From contig NZ_BAGX02000015.1 in assembly GCF_000320505.1 (NCBI RefSeq), forward strand, positions 1 through 64,000: 64,000 nucleotides of DNA, given 5' to 3'. The position numbers and the translations under genes are program-made. Shown piece after piece: positions 27,695-36,344 of the stretch (position 1 is the stretch's first letter; the number at the start of each line of letters is the position of its first letter). The notes below the pieces were generated by a model. It saw only the letters and a program-made list of their open reading frames with translations, had not been told where the DNA came from and did not search any database. The DNA is from Methanobrevibacter boviskoreani JH1 (GTDB lineage: Archaea > Methanobacteriota > Methanobacteria > Methanobacteriales > Methanobacteriaceae).

Positions 27695-28840
27695 TTATAA
27701 TGGCTTCATCATTAAATCCATAATTGAATATGGTTCCCCTTCTTTTTTCTCTTGCGGTCCATCCATACCCGGCATTCCTGGAATTCCTCTTTTTAAGAAA
27801 TCCCTATTCTGTCTTTTTGAAATATCGGAGAATATCAACTTATAAGCCTCACATTGAGGATCTACCTCTTTCGGTGTATGGCTTGCAACAATACCATTAT
27901 ATGGACATCCGCCTCTACAGAATTTAATGAATCTACAGGTTTTACAATTATCATCAACAAATGAATTAAATTCCTCTAATTTTCCCCAGGCATTGGAATT
28001 ATGTAAATCCTCAACACTAGGTTTATCCTTAACATTACCCATTATATATTCATCCATTCCTACAAACCTATAACAAGGGTAAATACTGCCATCATAACCT
28101 ACTGCAAGGGTATCCCCCATACAGTCCGCAAAGGTACATAGTGTTCCATGACGAATGAAACTGCTTTTCGCCATATGGTCAAAGTCTTTAATCTGAAACT
28201 TATCAAGATCATATAGGTATTTATCAAGTAATGAAACCATTAACTTACCATAATCCTCTTGGTTTAATACCCATGGATCCGCATTATCCCCCCTTAAAGA
28301 TGGAAGGGCAGAATGAATTTTAACAGTTGCACCCATCCCTTTAAAGAAATCATATATTTCATTTGCATAATCCTTAGAATATGAGGTGAATGTGCATACA
28401 TAATTAACAAATAACCCATTATCCTCTGCAAGTTTTACAGATTCCATTGTTTTATCAAAGTAATTCTTACCTCTCTGGTAATCTGTAATCTCCTTAGGAC
28501 CATCAATACTGGTACTTAATGCAACGTTATTTTCCTTTAATACTTCAACGATATTCTCATCAAGAAGCCAAAGATTAGATTGCATTGAGTATCCATTTAT
28601 GTTCTTTAACTGATTAAGTATCGGGAAAGCTTCCCTATAAAAATCATATCCTGCAAGTAAAGGTTCCCCACCATGGAAAGTAAAATGAACCGGTTCATTA
28701 TTTCTAAATGTTTCTAACCATTCTTTAATACTTTCAATCATGCTAATGTCCATTACCTCGGCATGTTTATCAGAACCCCAACAATACTTACAGTTACCTG
28801 GACAATTAAGTGTTGGTATTATCATTATATGAAATGGCAT
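27695..28840 (-). CDS. Radical SAM/SPASM peptide-modifying enzyme (methanogen family)
   Basis: A 381-residue radical SAM enzyme. CPGNCKYC (Cys13, 17, 20) binds the SAM [4Fe-4S] cluster, FHGGEPLLAG matches the GGEP motif, and the C-terminal SPASM region supplies more Cys: CYRFVGM, CKTCRFIKFCRGGCPY and a final DPQCEAY. The layout resembles anaerobic sulfatase maturases and RiPP-modifying enzymes. A 68-residue CxxC peptide is encoded 57 bp upstream in the same direction. I recall a described methanogen pair, radical SAM family TIGR04083 with Cys-rich peptide TIGR04165, that fits. No sulfatase gene is seen. Confidence 0.82.
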   Translation of the reverse strand: MPFHIMIIPTLNCPGNCKYCWGSDKHAEVMDISMIESIKEWLETFRNNEPVHFTFHGGEPLLAGYDFYREAFPILNQLKNINGYSMQSNLWLLDENIVEVLKENNVALSTSIDGPKEITDYQRGKNYFDKTMESVKLAEDNGLFVNYVCTFTSYSKDYANEIYDFFKGMGATVKIHSALPSLRGDNADPWVLNQEDYGKLMVSLLDKYLYDLDKFQIKDFDHMAKSSFIRHGTLCTFADCMGDTLAVGYDGSIYPCYRFVGMDEYIMGNVKDKPSVEDLHNSNAWGKLEEFNSFVDDNCKTCRFIKFCRGGCPYNGIVASHTPKEVDPQCEAYKLIFSDISKRQNRDFLKRGIPGMPGMDGPQEKKEGEPYSIMDLMMKPL

Positions 28841-28897
28841 TATATCACAAAAAAATAAAAAGTTAATTTAAAAAAAAATTGCAAAAAAAGACTGAAA

Positions 28898-29104
28898 TTA
28901 CATGATTTTATTTAATTTTTTAATCATCTTATTTCTTTCATCGTTTGTATCATCATGACCTGTTTCAAATAAATGTCCACAATTAGAACATTTGAAATAT
29001 GCGGTTTCAGCATATGCTAAATGATTATCTATTCTTCTACGATAAACAGTTTTATCAGTTGAACCACATTTAGGACATTTAGCTACTAAGTCTTCTACCT
29101 TCAT
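28898..29104 (-). CDS. Small Cys-rich peptide, likely partner of the adjacent radical SAM enzyme
   Basis: A 68-residue protein, MKVEDLVAKCPKCGSTDKT onward, with two CxxC pairs (CPKCG and CSNCG) spaced as in a zinc ribbon and a charged C-terminal tail. The ATG has GGTGAGATA directly upstream. The pairing with a SPASM enzyme suggests it is either a modification substrate or a zinc-ribbon accessory. I recall it as the TIGR04165 Cys-rich peptide family. An ordinary zinc-ribbon role remains possible. Confidence 0.7.
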   Translation of the reverse strand: MKVEDLVAKCPKCGSTDKTVYRRRIDNHLAYAETAYFKCSNCGHLFETGHDDTNDERNKMIKKLNKIM

Positions 29105-29449
29105 TATCTCACCATAAAATTATCTTAGATAAAACAATTAATTTCTATCTGTTTATTATAATAAAATTACTAGATAATATAATATAAACTTTGTTATTGA
29201 AAATGATTTAAATTATATAATTATATAAAAACAAAAAGGATTTAACTAATTTATTATTAATTCTAAGAAAAGGATTATTATTTAATTATAGAAAAGAACA
29301 ATTTATAATTTAAACGACTTTCCTAGAATATCACTATTTAAAGATGACAATAAGCTTAAAAAAGCAAAAACTAAAAAAAATAAAGAAATTGTAAAATAGA
29401 ATTAAAGAATACGAAACCAAGAAAAATAGGAATTGATAAAGTAAATTAA
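29105..29449. other. AT-rich spacer, nothing recognised
   Basis: 345 bp between the hypothetical gene and the Cys-rich peptide gene. The right part of the peptide's promoter lies at its left end (GGTGAG ribosome site). I see no gene or dyad. Confidence 0.45.
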
Positions 29450-29869
29450 CTAATCAGTGTTAACATCCTCATATTCATAGGTAGGTTTTAAAAGGAATGT
29501 AATATTCAAAGATGAGAATCCGTCCTCATAGACTGAATAAATCTCAAAACTAAACCTATCTAACCATTTAATAAGATTAGTTAATTGGTCTGAATTGATA
29601 CCAATATTCAAATATATCTCAAAACCCTCTTCAAAGAATTTGGATTCCTTTCTTAGGAAGATACCTTGACCATATAAATTAAATTCCAAATCAAGTATAG
29701 CCTGTTTAATCTCATCAGAATCTACAGACAAAGCACCAGTATTTAATTTTTTAACAATATCCACTAATTCACTAGCAAATTCATCATCATAATCAAAATT
29801 TTGACTCTCATAATAATTCATCTTATCAAAATCTTTCATCAACTGTATTTTCTCCTCATCACTATACAT
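29450..29869 (-). CDS. Hypothetical acidic protein
   Basis: A 139-residue soluble acidic protein with no signal peptide or membrane segment. It has mixed helix and strand patterns, such as FEIYLNIGINSDQLTNLIKW and SSLNITFLLKPTYEYE. I recognise no family or motif. It stands alone with spacers on both sides. The codon use and length look like a real gene. Confidence 0.6.
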   Translation of the reverse strand: MYSDEEKIQLMKDFDKMNYYESQNFDYDDEFASELVDIVKKLNTGALSVDSDEIKQAILDLEFNLYGQGIFLRKESKFFEEGFEIYLNIGINSDQLTNLIKWLDRFSFEIYSVYEDGFSSLNITFLLKPTYEYEDVNTD

Positions 29870-30030
29870 ACTATCACTTATTTAACTTAAGTTTGTTAAA
29901 AAATTATAGAAATTAAAAAACCTTCAAAAATTTGAATTAAAATAAATTTAAATTAAAATAAACTATCTTATATTTAATTAAATTAATTAGAATATTGTAA
30001 ATAAATTCTTAGATTAATTTAATAGATAAA

Positions 30031-30720
30031 CTATTTATTACCATTAAATGTTCTTTGGATTTTATCCTTAATAATGTTTAACAATACACCTACACCATGT
30101 GTTACAGGGTCCTTTGTTGAACCGTCCACATCATAACGAACGGTAATTGGAACCTCCATTATTCTATAACCATTTTCTGCAGCATCAACCAACATCTCAC
30201 TTTCAATCCCGAACCCAGTATCTTTAAATCTGAAACAAGAACAACATTTGGAGGAAAAAGCTCTAAAACCACTTTGTGAATCAGTAACATCAATACCTGC
30301 AGAAATATTAGTAGCCTTATCAAGAACCTGCTGACCAACCCTACGATAAGCCGGGGTATTTTCCTCAGGACCATTGATATAACGACTTCCATTTACAAGA
30401 TCGGCTTCACCATCAAGTATTGGTTTTAACAATAAAGGAATTTCATCTGGATTATGTTGACCGTCACCGTCTATTGTAAGTATAATGTCATAATCATCGC
30501 CAATAGCCTGAAAACCAGATTTTAATCCTTCCCCTTTTCCAAGATTATTTGGATGTGTAATTACCTTTGCACCTGCAAGACGGGCTATCTGATTTGTAGC
30601 ATCTGTACTTCCGTCATCAACAATCAATACGTCATCAACATATTGCAAGGTTCTTAGAATTACAGAACCTAACGCCACCTCCTCATTAAATGCAGGTATT
30701 AAAGCTATTATCCTAACCAT
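30031..30720 (-). CDS. Family 2 glycosyltransferase (polyprenyl-phosphate sugar synthase-like)
   Basis: A 229-residue GT-A enzyme with ALIPAFNEEVALGSVI, LIVDDGSTDATNQIARLAGA, LTIDGDGQHNPDEIP and NGSRYINGPEE. The second half has DSQSGFRAFS and MEVPITVRYDVDGST, conserved in archaeal polyprenyl-P glycosyltransferases. No membrane helix is visible. It lies next to an epimerase and GalU on the same strand, suggesting a shared role in building surface glycans. GGTG lies 5 bases before the ATG. Confidence 0.86.
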   Translation of the reverse strand: MVRIIALIPAFNEEVALGSVILRTLQYVDDVLIVDDGSTDATNQIARLAGAKVITHPNNLGKGEGLKSGFQAIGDDYDIILTIDGDGQHNPDEIPLLLKPILDGEADLVNGSRYINGPEENTPAYRRVGQQVLDKATNISAGIDVTDSQSGFRAFSSKCCSCFRFKDTGFGIESEMLVDAAENGYRIMEVPITVRYDVDGSTKDPVTHGVGVLLNIIKDKIQRTFNGNK

Positions 30721-30887
30721 TAAAACACCATCACAGAACTAATATAATATCTCTAAAAAATAAAAGACATAATTTCAACTATTATGCCACCACAAAACCT
30801 GAACAAAACATCATATAATAAAAATATAATTTTTATTGTTGAAAGACCAGATTATGAAAAATATAATTAAAAAAAGAAAAAGAAAGA

Positions 30888-31856
30888 CTATTCTATTCTA
30901 TAATAATCTTTCATCCATTCAACAGTCTTTTTAATTCCCTCTTCCGGTGACACTTTAGGGTCATGTTTTAAATCGCGAATAGCCTTGGAACAATCGACTG
31001 TTTTAACCTTGGTTGTAAATGGCTCAGGAGGTGTGTAAGTTACAAGGGAATCATCCTTACCACATGCATCAAGAACAATGTCAGAATATTCTTTAATATC
31101 CTTTTCCCATTCTGGTTTACTACCTACATTATAAGCCTCACCAGGTATAAAGTTATCCACAATGTTTGCAAAGGTGTTTACAGTATCCCCAACATAATCA
31201 ATAATCCTTTTATGGCCCATATGTACAGAATACGGTTGGTCATGCAATGCTTTATAGATAAATATTGGAATGAAACCTTTATATGGAGAGTATGCCTCAT
31301 GAGGACCATAACAGTTTAAAGGTCTTACCCTTACAGTTTCTGTACCAAACATTGATGCTGAATTCATGACCATAAGTTCTCCAGCCCATTTACTTATAGC
31401 ATAATCATTCATCTGATATGTTTCATTGATTGGATGTGTTTCCATTAAATCCTCGGTGATTACACCCTTATAATCACCATAAACCTCACAGCTTGAAAAT
31501 GAAATCATTCTAAACTTAAGTTTTTCTTGAAGTCTAATCATGTTTTTAAGACCAATCACATTAGTTTCCCAGAGGTTTTCATAGTAAGCCTCACCATTCC
31601 AACGTCCATACTCAGCAGCTAAATGGTAAACATAATCGAATTTATCATTTTCCTCAAAAATTCTCTCAATTTGGCGATAGTTTCTAACATCACCTCTAAC
31701 ATAATCAGAATATTCATCAGAGTATAAGTCTGCCTCATCCTCATGATGTAATAAATCTACTGATAAAACCTCATGACCACGTGATCTTAACTCTTCTACA
31801 AGGTTTGTTCCAATAAAACCTGCTCCACCAGTTACTAATATTCTTTGAGTTTCCAT
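30888..31856 (-). CDS. NAD-dependent sugar-nucleotide epimerase/dehydratase
   Basis: A 322-residue extended SDR enzyme. It shows the Rossmann GGAGFIGTNL, catalytic SSCEVYG and YAISK (YxxxK), and the substrate region RPLNCYGPHEAYSPY. It belongs to the family of UDP-glucuronate decarboxylases, dTDP-glucose 4,6-dehydratases and GDP-mannose dehydratases; exact specificity is unclear. I take METQRILVTGG as the start (ATG 31856); an upstream ATG at 31868 overlaps the AAGGAT ribosome site. It sits 24 bp downstream of galU, so its UDP-sugar substrate may derive from GalU. Confidence 0.83.
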   Translation of the reverse strand: METQRILVTGGAGFIGTNLVEELRSRGHEVLSVDLLHHEDEADLYSDEYSDYVRGDVRNYRQIERIFEENDKFDYVYHLAAEYGRWNGEAYYENLWETNVIGLKNMIRLQEKLKFRMISFSSCEVYGDYKGVITEDLMETHPINETYQMNDYAISKWAGELMVMNSASMFGTETVRVRPLNCYGPHEAYSPYKGFIPIFIYKALHDQPYSVHMGHKRIIDYVGDTVNTFANIVDNFIPGEAYNVGSKPEWEKDIKEYSDIVLDACGKDDSLVTYTPPEPFTTKVKTVDCSKAIRDLKHDPKVSPEEGIKKTVEWMKDYYRIE

Positions 31857-31880
31857 AAAAAAGCACATCCTTAAAAATAT

Positions 31881-32732
31881 CTATTGGGAGTCTACAATTG
31901 ATTTCATATAATTGTATATTTGATCGTGAGCATCCTCATCATCTAATGCAAATTCGATTGAGGTCATTAACCATTCAAGACGGTTTCCAATATCATAAGT
32001 TTTACCGTCAAATATTGAACCATATATAACATTCAATTTAGCTAATGCGTCGGTCAATTGGATTTCTCCACCTTTACCCGGTTTAGTATTCTCAATATGA
32101 TCAAAGATATCAGGAGTTAAAACATATCTTCCCATAATAGCCAAGTTTGTTGGAGCTTCTGCTAAAGGTGGTTTTTCTATAAGTTTATCAATTTTATATA
32201 CAGAATCTTCAACAGGTCTTCCATCAATAATACCATATCTTTCCACTTTCTCATCAGGAACCTCTTCGACAGCTATTGCAGATGAGTTATATTTCTGACT
32301 AACTTCAATTAGCTGTTTAGTACATGGAACAGCACCCTTTGTAATAGTATCACCAAGCATTACAGCAAAAGGTTCTCCGTCAATATGTTTCTTAGCACAA
32401 TATATTGCATCTCCAAGACCTTTCTGTTCTTTTTGACGAACATAACAGATATCAGCCAAGTCAGTGATATCTTGAATTTGTTTTAAAGCTTTAAGTTTAC
32501 CACTTTCCTTTAAAGTGTGTTCAAGTTCAAATGATTTATCAAAATGATCCTCGATAGACCTTTTATTCTTACCTGTAACAATTAAAATATCATCTATACC
32601 GGATGCTACTGCCTCTTCAATTACATATTGAATAGTAGGCTTATCAAAAACAGGTAACATCTCTTTTGGTTGTGCTTTAGTAGCAGGTAAAAATCTAGTT
32701 CCAAATCCTGCTGCCGGAATAACTGCTTTCAT
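31881..32732 (-). CDS. galU: UTP-glucose-1-phosphate uridylyltransferase
   Basis: GalU makes UDP-glucose from UTP and glucose-1-phosphate. The 283-residue protein opens MKAVIPAAGFGTRFLPATKA, continues QPKEMLPVFDKPTIQYVIEE, and has KGLGDAIYCAKK, VMLGDTI and LIEKPPLAEAPTNLA, the full GalU signature. Of two consecutive ATGs the second (32732) has better spacing from AAAGGTGG. First gene of a short operon with the epimerase; supplies UDP-sugars for the glycosyltransferases here and for GalE at 39.4 kb. Confidence 0.94.
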   Translation of the reverse strand: MKAVIPAAGFGTRFLPATKAQPKEMLPVFDKPTIQYVIEEAVASGIDDILIVTGKNKRSIEDHFDKSFELEHTLKESGKLKALKQIQDITDLADICYVRQKEQKGLGDAIYCAKKHIDGEPFAVMLGDTITKGAVPCTKQLIEVSQKYNSSAIAVEEVPDEKVERYGIIDGRPVEDSVYKIDKLIEKPPLAEAPTNLAIMGRYVLTPDIFDHIENTKPGKGGEIQLTDALAKLNVIYGSIFDGKTYDIGNRLEWLMTSIEFALDDEDAHDQIYNYMKSIVDSQ

Positions 32733-32894
32733 CATATACCACCTTTGATTTTTTTTATAATAAATTTTAAATTTTTAATCTATATTAGTTTAATCTATAT
32801 TTTAATAATTTAAATAATTTAGTATTTAATATAAAAAAATCAAGTAAAAATTCTACAATCTATAAAATAGTAATAATCAAAAAAAGTCATATAG

Positions 32895-32978
32895 TGCGGG
32901 GAACGGGACTTGAACCCGCGAAGGGACTAACCCAATAGGCCCTCAACCTATCGCCTTTGACCACTCGACCATCCCCGC
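32895..32978 (-). tRNA. tRNA-Leu, anticodon GAG
   Basis: An 84-nt type II tRNA. The acceptor arms GCGGGGA and TCCCCGC pair with A as discriminator. The anticodon stem ATAGG/CCTAT encloses TTGAGGG, giving anticodon GAG for CUC/CUU leucine codons. There is a long variable arm (GGGTTAGTCCC) and the T arm GGTTCAAGTCC. CCA is not encoded. No intron is seen. Confidence 0.96.
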
Positions 32979-33025
32979 ATAAAAAAAGATAGTCTAATAA
33001 ACAGTAATAAACTATTAGTCAAAAC

Positions 33026-33046
33026 TAATATATAAAGGTTTCGAAA
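33026..33046 (-). promoter_or_regulatory. BRE/TATA promoter of tRNA-Leu
   Basis: On the minus strand CGAAACC is followed by TTTATATATTA, a textbook archaeal BRE plus TATA box. It lies about 50 bp before the tRNA 5' end, so transcription should begin about 25 bp upstream of the mature tRNA. Confidence 0.65.
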
Positions 33047-33096
33047 ATTAGAAGATTTTTATATAAATTTAAGAAATGAATGATAAACTAAAAGAT

Positions 33097-33510
33097 TCAA
33101 TCCAAAATAATATTTACATATAATCGTTTACCATTAATTAGATCTTCAATAAGATCCCTATTTAAATCACAGGCAGCTTTATCCGCCTCAACCATTAATG
33201 TCCTATTACATGTAAATGTGCTTTTCCTTATAACCATATCTGTTTCATGGGATAATTCCAAATTAGAATCCCCCCTTCCATGAATCTCATCATAGCCATT
33301 ATCTGTTTTAAGCTGAACCGTAACCTTTGTACTGGAGGATTGAAGTTTATTTTTAAAATCCTCTGGAAAATCCAACATGGACTTATTCATGTCAAGACCA
33401 ATTATACAATCCCCTGCCTTGGTTAAACTTTTGTCCTTAGTTATCTCAAAGGTAGATTTATGAATTGAGCTAACATTTGGATGACCCCTAGCCATTATTT
33501 CAAAATTCAT
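33097..33510 (-). CDS. DUF371 family protein
   Basis: A 137-residue protein conserved across archaea. Recognised by MARGHPNVSSIHKSTFEITK, which gives the characteristic AxGHxNxxxxHxxT(F/L)E pattern, with DCIIGLDMNKSM and a MVIRKSTFTCNRTLM strand near the C-terminus. Function is unknown; the short beta-rich shape and conserved His residues suggest ligand or metal binding. It stands alone next to tRNA-Leu. Confidence 0.85.
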   Translation of the reverse strand: MNFEIMARGHPNVSSIHKSTFEITKDKSLTKAGDCIIGLDMNKSMLDFPEDFKNKLQSSSTKVTVQLKTDNGYDEIHGRGDSNLELSHETDMVIRKSTFTCNRTLMVEADKAACDLNRDLIEDLINGKRLYVNIILD

Positions 33511-33587
33511 CTTATAAAAAACACCTGAAAAAAATTGATTATGAATACTTTTATAAATATTCCTATTTAAAATTATATCTAGTTAAA

Positions 33588-34034
33588 ATGAAAGGTACAT
33601 ATTGTTTAATTATAGAACTTAAAAAAAGTATAAAAACAAAGATTGGTGCTCTGGGCAAAATAGAGTTTATGCCAGGATATTATGTTTATGTAGGTTCTGC
33701 AATGAATTCAATTGAATCAAGAGTTAAAAGACACCTTGCAGATGACAAGAAACTACATTGGCATATAGATTACTTACTTAAAAATAAAGATGCAGATATT
33801 GTTGAGGTCATATACACGTTAAGTTCTAGGAAAATAGAATGTGAACTATCAGATTATATCAAGAATATAAGTGATGATTCTGTTGATAGTTTCGGCTCCA
33901 GTGATTGTTCATGTGACTCACATTTACATTACTTCCAAAACTACGATAAAGCACTTAAAGTAGTTATTGACTCTTATGAGGATTTAAATATGAAACACTA
34001 CAATTTAAATGATTTTAAAAAGTTAATTAAATAG
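33588..34034 (+). CDS. GIY-YIG-like nuclease domain protein (DUF123)
   Basis: A 148-residue protein with MKGTYCLIIELKKSI and PGYYVYVGSAMNSIESRVKR, the variant GIY-YIG motif (here YYVYVG) of the DUF123 family. It continues with HWHIDYLL, the family's conserved His, and CSCDSHLHYF near the end. In other archaea this domain is fused to endonuclease III, hinting at DNA repair, but no nuclease partner is adjacent. Divergent from the DUF371 gene with 77 bp between. Confidence 0.84.
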   Translation: MKGTYCLIIELKKSIKTKIGALGKIEFMPGYYVYVGSAMNSIESRVKRHLADDKKLHWHIDYLLKNKDADIVEVIYTLSSRKIECELSDYIKNISDDSVDSFGSSDCSCDSHLHYFQNYDKALKVVIDSYEDLNMKHYNLNDFKKLIK

Positions 34035-34070
34035 ATTCTAATTCTAATTAAGTAATAAATGGTTAATCAA

Positions 34071-34874
34071 CTAATTTTTACTGTAAAATTTAAAAAACTC
34101 TTCAAACTCCTCATCATCTATTGGTTCCGGTATTGTATAATCACTATTTTCAATTAATGATTTACCCAACTTTTTATAAATTGATGTTTCATCAGAATCA
34201 GGATATTTTTCAACTACCGTTTTTGCATCAAGTTCAGCATCCTGAATAAGACCGCTTCTTTCAACAACACCTACTACCTTGGTACCTATTTTTTCTGCAA
34301 ATGCATTAACAATCTCCTCTTCATTGTTAACATTACGCTTATTTAAAATTATTCCACCTAATTGTCCTTTAAGTTTTTTAATTCCCCTACTAATATTATT
34401 TGCAGCATAAAGGGACATATATTCTCCAGAGGACACTATGTAAACCTCGTCTGCATAGTCCTTTCTAAGGGGTACTGAGAAACCTCCACAGACAACATCA
34501 CCCAGAACATCATAAAATCTTACATCGATATCCTCATTAAAAGCATTAAGTTTCTGAAGTTGTTTCATAGCTACAATAACACCACGTCCTGCACAGCCTA
34601 CACCAGGTTCAGGACCTCCACTTTCAGTGCATAAAATGCCATTATAACCTTTAAAGACTATGTCTCCCAATTCAGGATTTCTATTTTCTTTAATAGTATT
34701 TATAATAGTAGGAATCCTCATACCATATAATGTTCTAGTAGTATCGGCCTTAGGATCACAGCCTATTACCATAACTTTTAAACCCTCATTACTTAAGGCT
34801 GCTGATAAATTAGCTACTGTAGTAGATTTACCAATACCTCCTTTACCATAAATAGCTATTCTTTTTTCACACAT
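34071..34874 (-). CDS. cfbC: CfbC, NifH-like reductase of coenzyme F430 synthesis
   Basis: CfbC is the ATP-dependent iron protein that donates electrons to CfbD for the reductive cyclisation of Ni-sirohydrochlorin a,c-diamide to the F430 precursor. The 267-residue protein has the P-loop YGKGGIGKSTTVANLS, VIGCDPKADTT, and the two cluster Cys in GGPEPGVGCAGRG and DVLGDVVCGGF. It is short and lacks nitrogenase genes around it, favouring CfbC over nitrogenase NifH. GAGGAT precedes the ATG. F430 is the nickel cofactor of methyl-coenzyme M reductase. Confidence 0.9.
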   Translation of the reverse strand: MCEKRIAIYGKGGIGKSTTVANLSAALSNEGLKVMVIGCDPKADTTRTLYGMRIPTIINTIKENRNPELGDIVFKGYNGILCTESGGPEPGVGCAGRGVIVAMKQLQKLNAFNEDIDVRFYDVLGDVVCGGFSVPLRKDYADEVYIVSSGEYMSLYAANNISRGIKKLKGQLGGIILNKRNVNNEEEIVNAFAEKIGTKVVGVVERSGLIQDAELDAKTVVEKYPDSDETSIYKKLGKSLIENSDYTIPEPIDDEEFEEFFKFYSKN

Positions 34875-35036
34875 AGAAAATCCTCAATTCTTTTTATAAA
34901 TATATTTTTTTTAAAATAAACATAAGATAAGAATAAATTAATTAAACCAGATAAATCCATATTTTTAAAGTAAATATAGAATAAAATAGATTAATTAAAC
35001 GATTAAATCATATCTTCCATCAAATGTGGAAATAAT

Positions 35037-36296
35037 TTAACTTTCAAAATCTTCTCTTTTAACTAATTTATATACAAAGTCATTTTTACGTAACTTCTCA
35101 GGGAAATAAACTCCAACATCCTGACCTTTACAAGCCTTTTCAATCCTTCTATTTTCAATCTCCATTGAATTTACAGTATAACGAACTGATCCCGTTGTAG
35201 GTCCCTGAACCATTAATTCATCCCCTAAAGATAAATCATCCCAGATTTTAATTTCCGCCACTTTAGGCTTATTATAATAATTTAAAACCTTACCAATGTC
35301 TTTCTTAACATACTCTGATTTATTATTTTCGCTTATTTCATATGGGGTGTTAAAATAGAAACCAGTGTCAAAGCCTCTGTTGAAGACCTCCTGAAGCTGT
35401 TCCATCCATTTAGGATTGTATTTGTAATTCTCTTTATCCTTATTATATAGGTCAATAGCTTGTCTATAAACATTGGTAGCTGTTGCGGCATAATCTGCAG
35501 AACGTGCTCTACCCTCGATTTTAAATGCATCTACTCCGGATTCCATTAATTCCGGAATATGTTCAATCATTGCCATATCCTTAGGTGAGAAGAAGGTTGT
35601 TCTATAGGTATTGTCATATGCCTCACCTATTAGAAATGATTCCTCATCCATTTTTAAATCACTGCTATTTATAACCTTATCATTATTATCAAAGTCAAAA
35701 CTTAGTTTCCAATTTTTTCTGCAGGGCTGAAGACAGTCACCACAGTTTGCACTTCTCCCATAAAGACCATAACTTAAAAAACATCTTCCGGAAACCGCCA
35801 TGCACATAGCGCCATGAATGAAAACCTCGGTTTCAATAGGTGATTTTTTGGTGATATTTCTAATATCCCTTAGAGATAATTCCCTTGATAAAATAGCTCT
35901 TTTAGCACCTAACTTTTTTAAAGTCTTTAAGGTATTAAGATTCGTAATGTTCTCCTGAACACTGATATGGGCCTCCATACCATAGTCACATGTAGATTCT
36001 ATTAGACCAATGTCAGATATTATAAGACCATCAACACCACTATCTGCAAGGACCGGCAATTGTTTATTTAAACGTTCAACATCTTTATCTCTCATTATAG
36101 TGTTGGTGCAAACATATAGTTTAGCATTGTATTCCTTTGCCATTTGTGACGCTTTTTTAATCTGGTCCAGTTTAAAATTAGATGCATTGATCCTCATATT
36201 AACTCCATCAAGACCAATGTAAACAGCATCCGCACCATTTTTTAATACCGCACTAAGTGATGTAAAATCCCCTGCAGGGGATAATAACTCTACCAT
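35037..36296 (-). CDS. Peptidase U32 family protein
   Basis: A 419-residue U32 protein. It starts MVELLSPAGDFTSLSAVLKN, the family's LLxPAG motif, and contains the signature EVFIHGAMCMAVSGRCFLS, then CLQPCRK with Cys ligands for an iron-sulfur cluster. A KIEGRARSADYAA motif follows. Characterised relatives (RlhA, TrhP, UbiU/V) hydroxylate RNA or ubiquinone using such clusters rather than cut peptides, so an RNA-hydroxylation role is plausible. Its target here is unknown. Confidence 0.88.
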   Translation of the reverse strand: MVELLSPAGDFTSLSAVLKNGADAVYIGLDGVNMRINASNFKLDQIKKASQMAKEYNAKLYVCTNTIMRDKDVERLNKQLPVLADSGVDGLIISDIGLIESTCDYGMEAHISVQENITNLNTLKTLKKLGAKRAILSRELSLRDIRNITKKSPIETEVFIHGAMCMAVSGRCFLSYGLYGRSANCGDCLQPCRKNWKLSFDFDNNDKVINSSDLKMDEESFLIGEAYDNTYRTTFFSPKDMAMIEHIPELMESGVDAFKIEGRARSADYAATATNVYRQAIDLYNKDKENYKYNPKWMEQLQEVFNRGFDTGFYFNTPYEISENNKSEYVKKDIGKVLNYYNKPKVAEIKIWDDLSLGDELMVQGPTTGSVRYTVNSMEIENRRIEKACKGQDVGVYFPEKLRKNDFVYKLVKREDFES

Positions 36297-36344
36297 AATA
36301 TCATCATTAAAGTTTTATGAAAAATAATAAAAAAAATAGTTAAT

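Noticed and set aside
34071-34874. Nitrogenase iron protein NifH
   Set aside because: No nif genes are nearby, and methanogens carry this NifH-like protein as CfbC for F430 synthesis.
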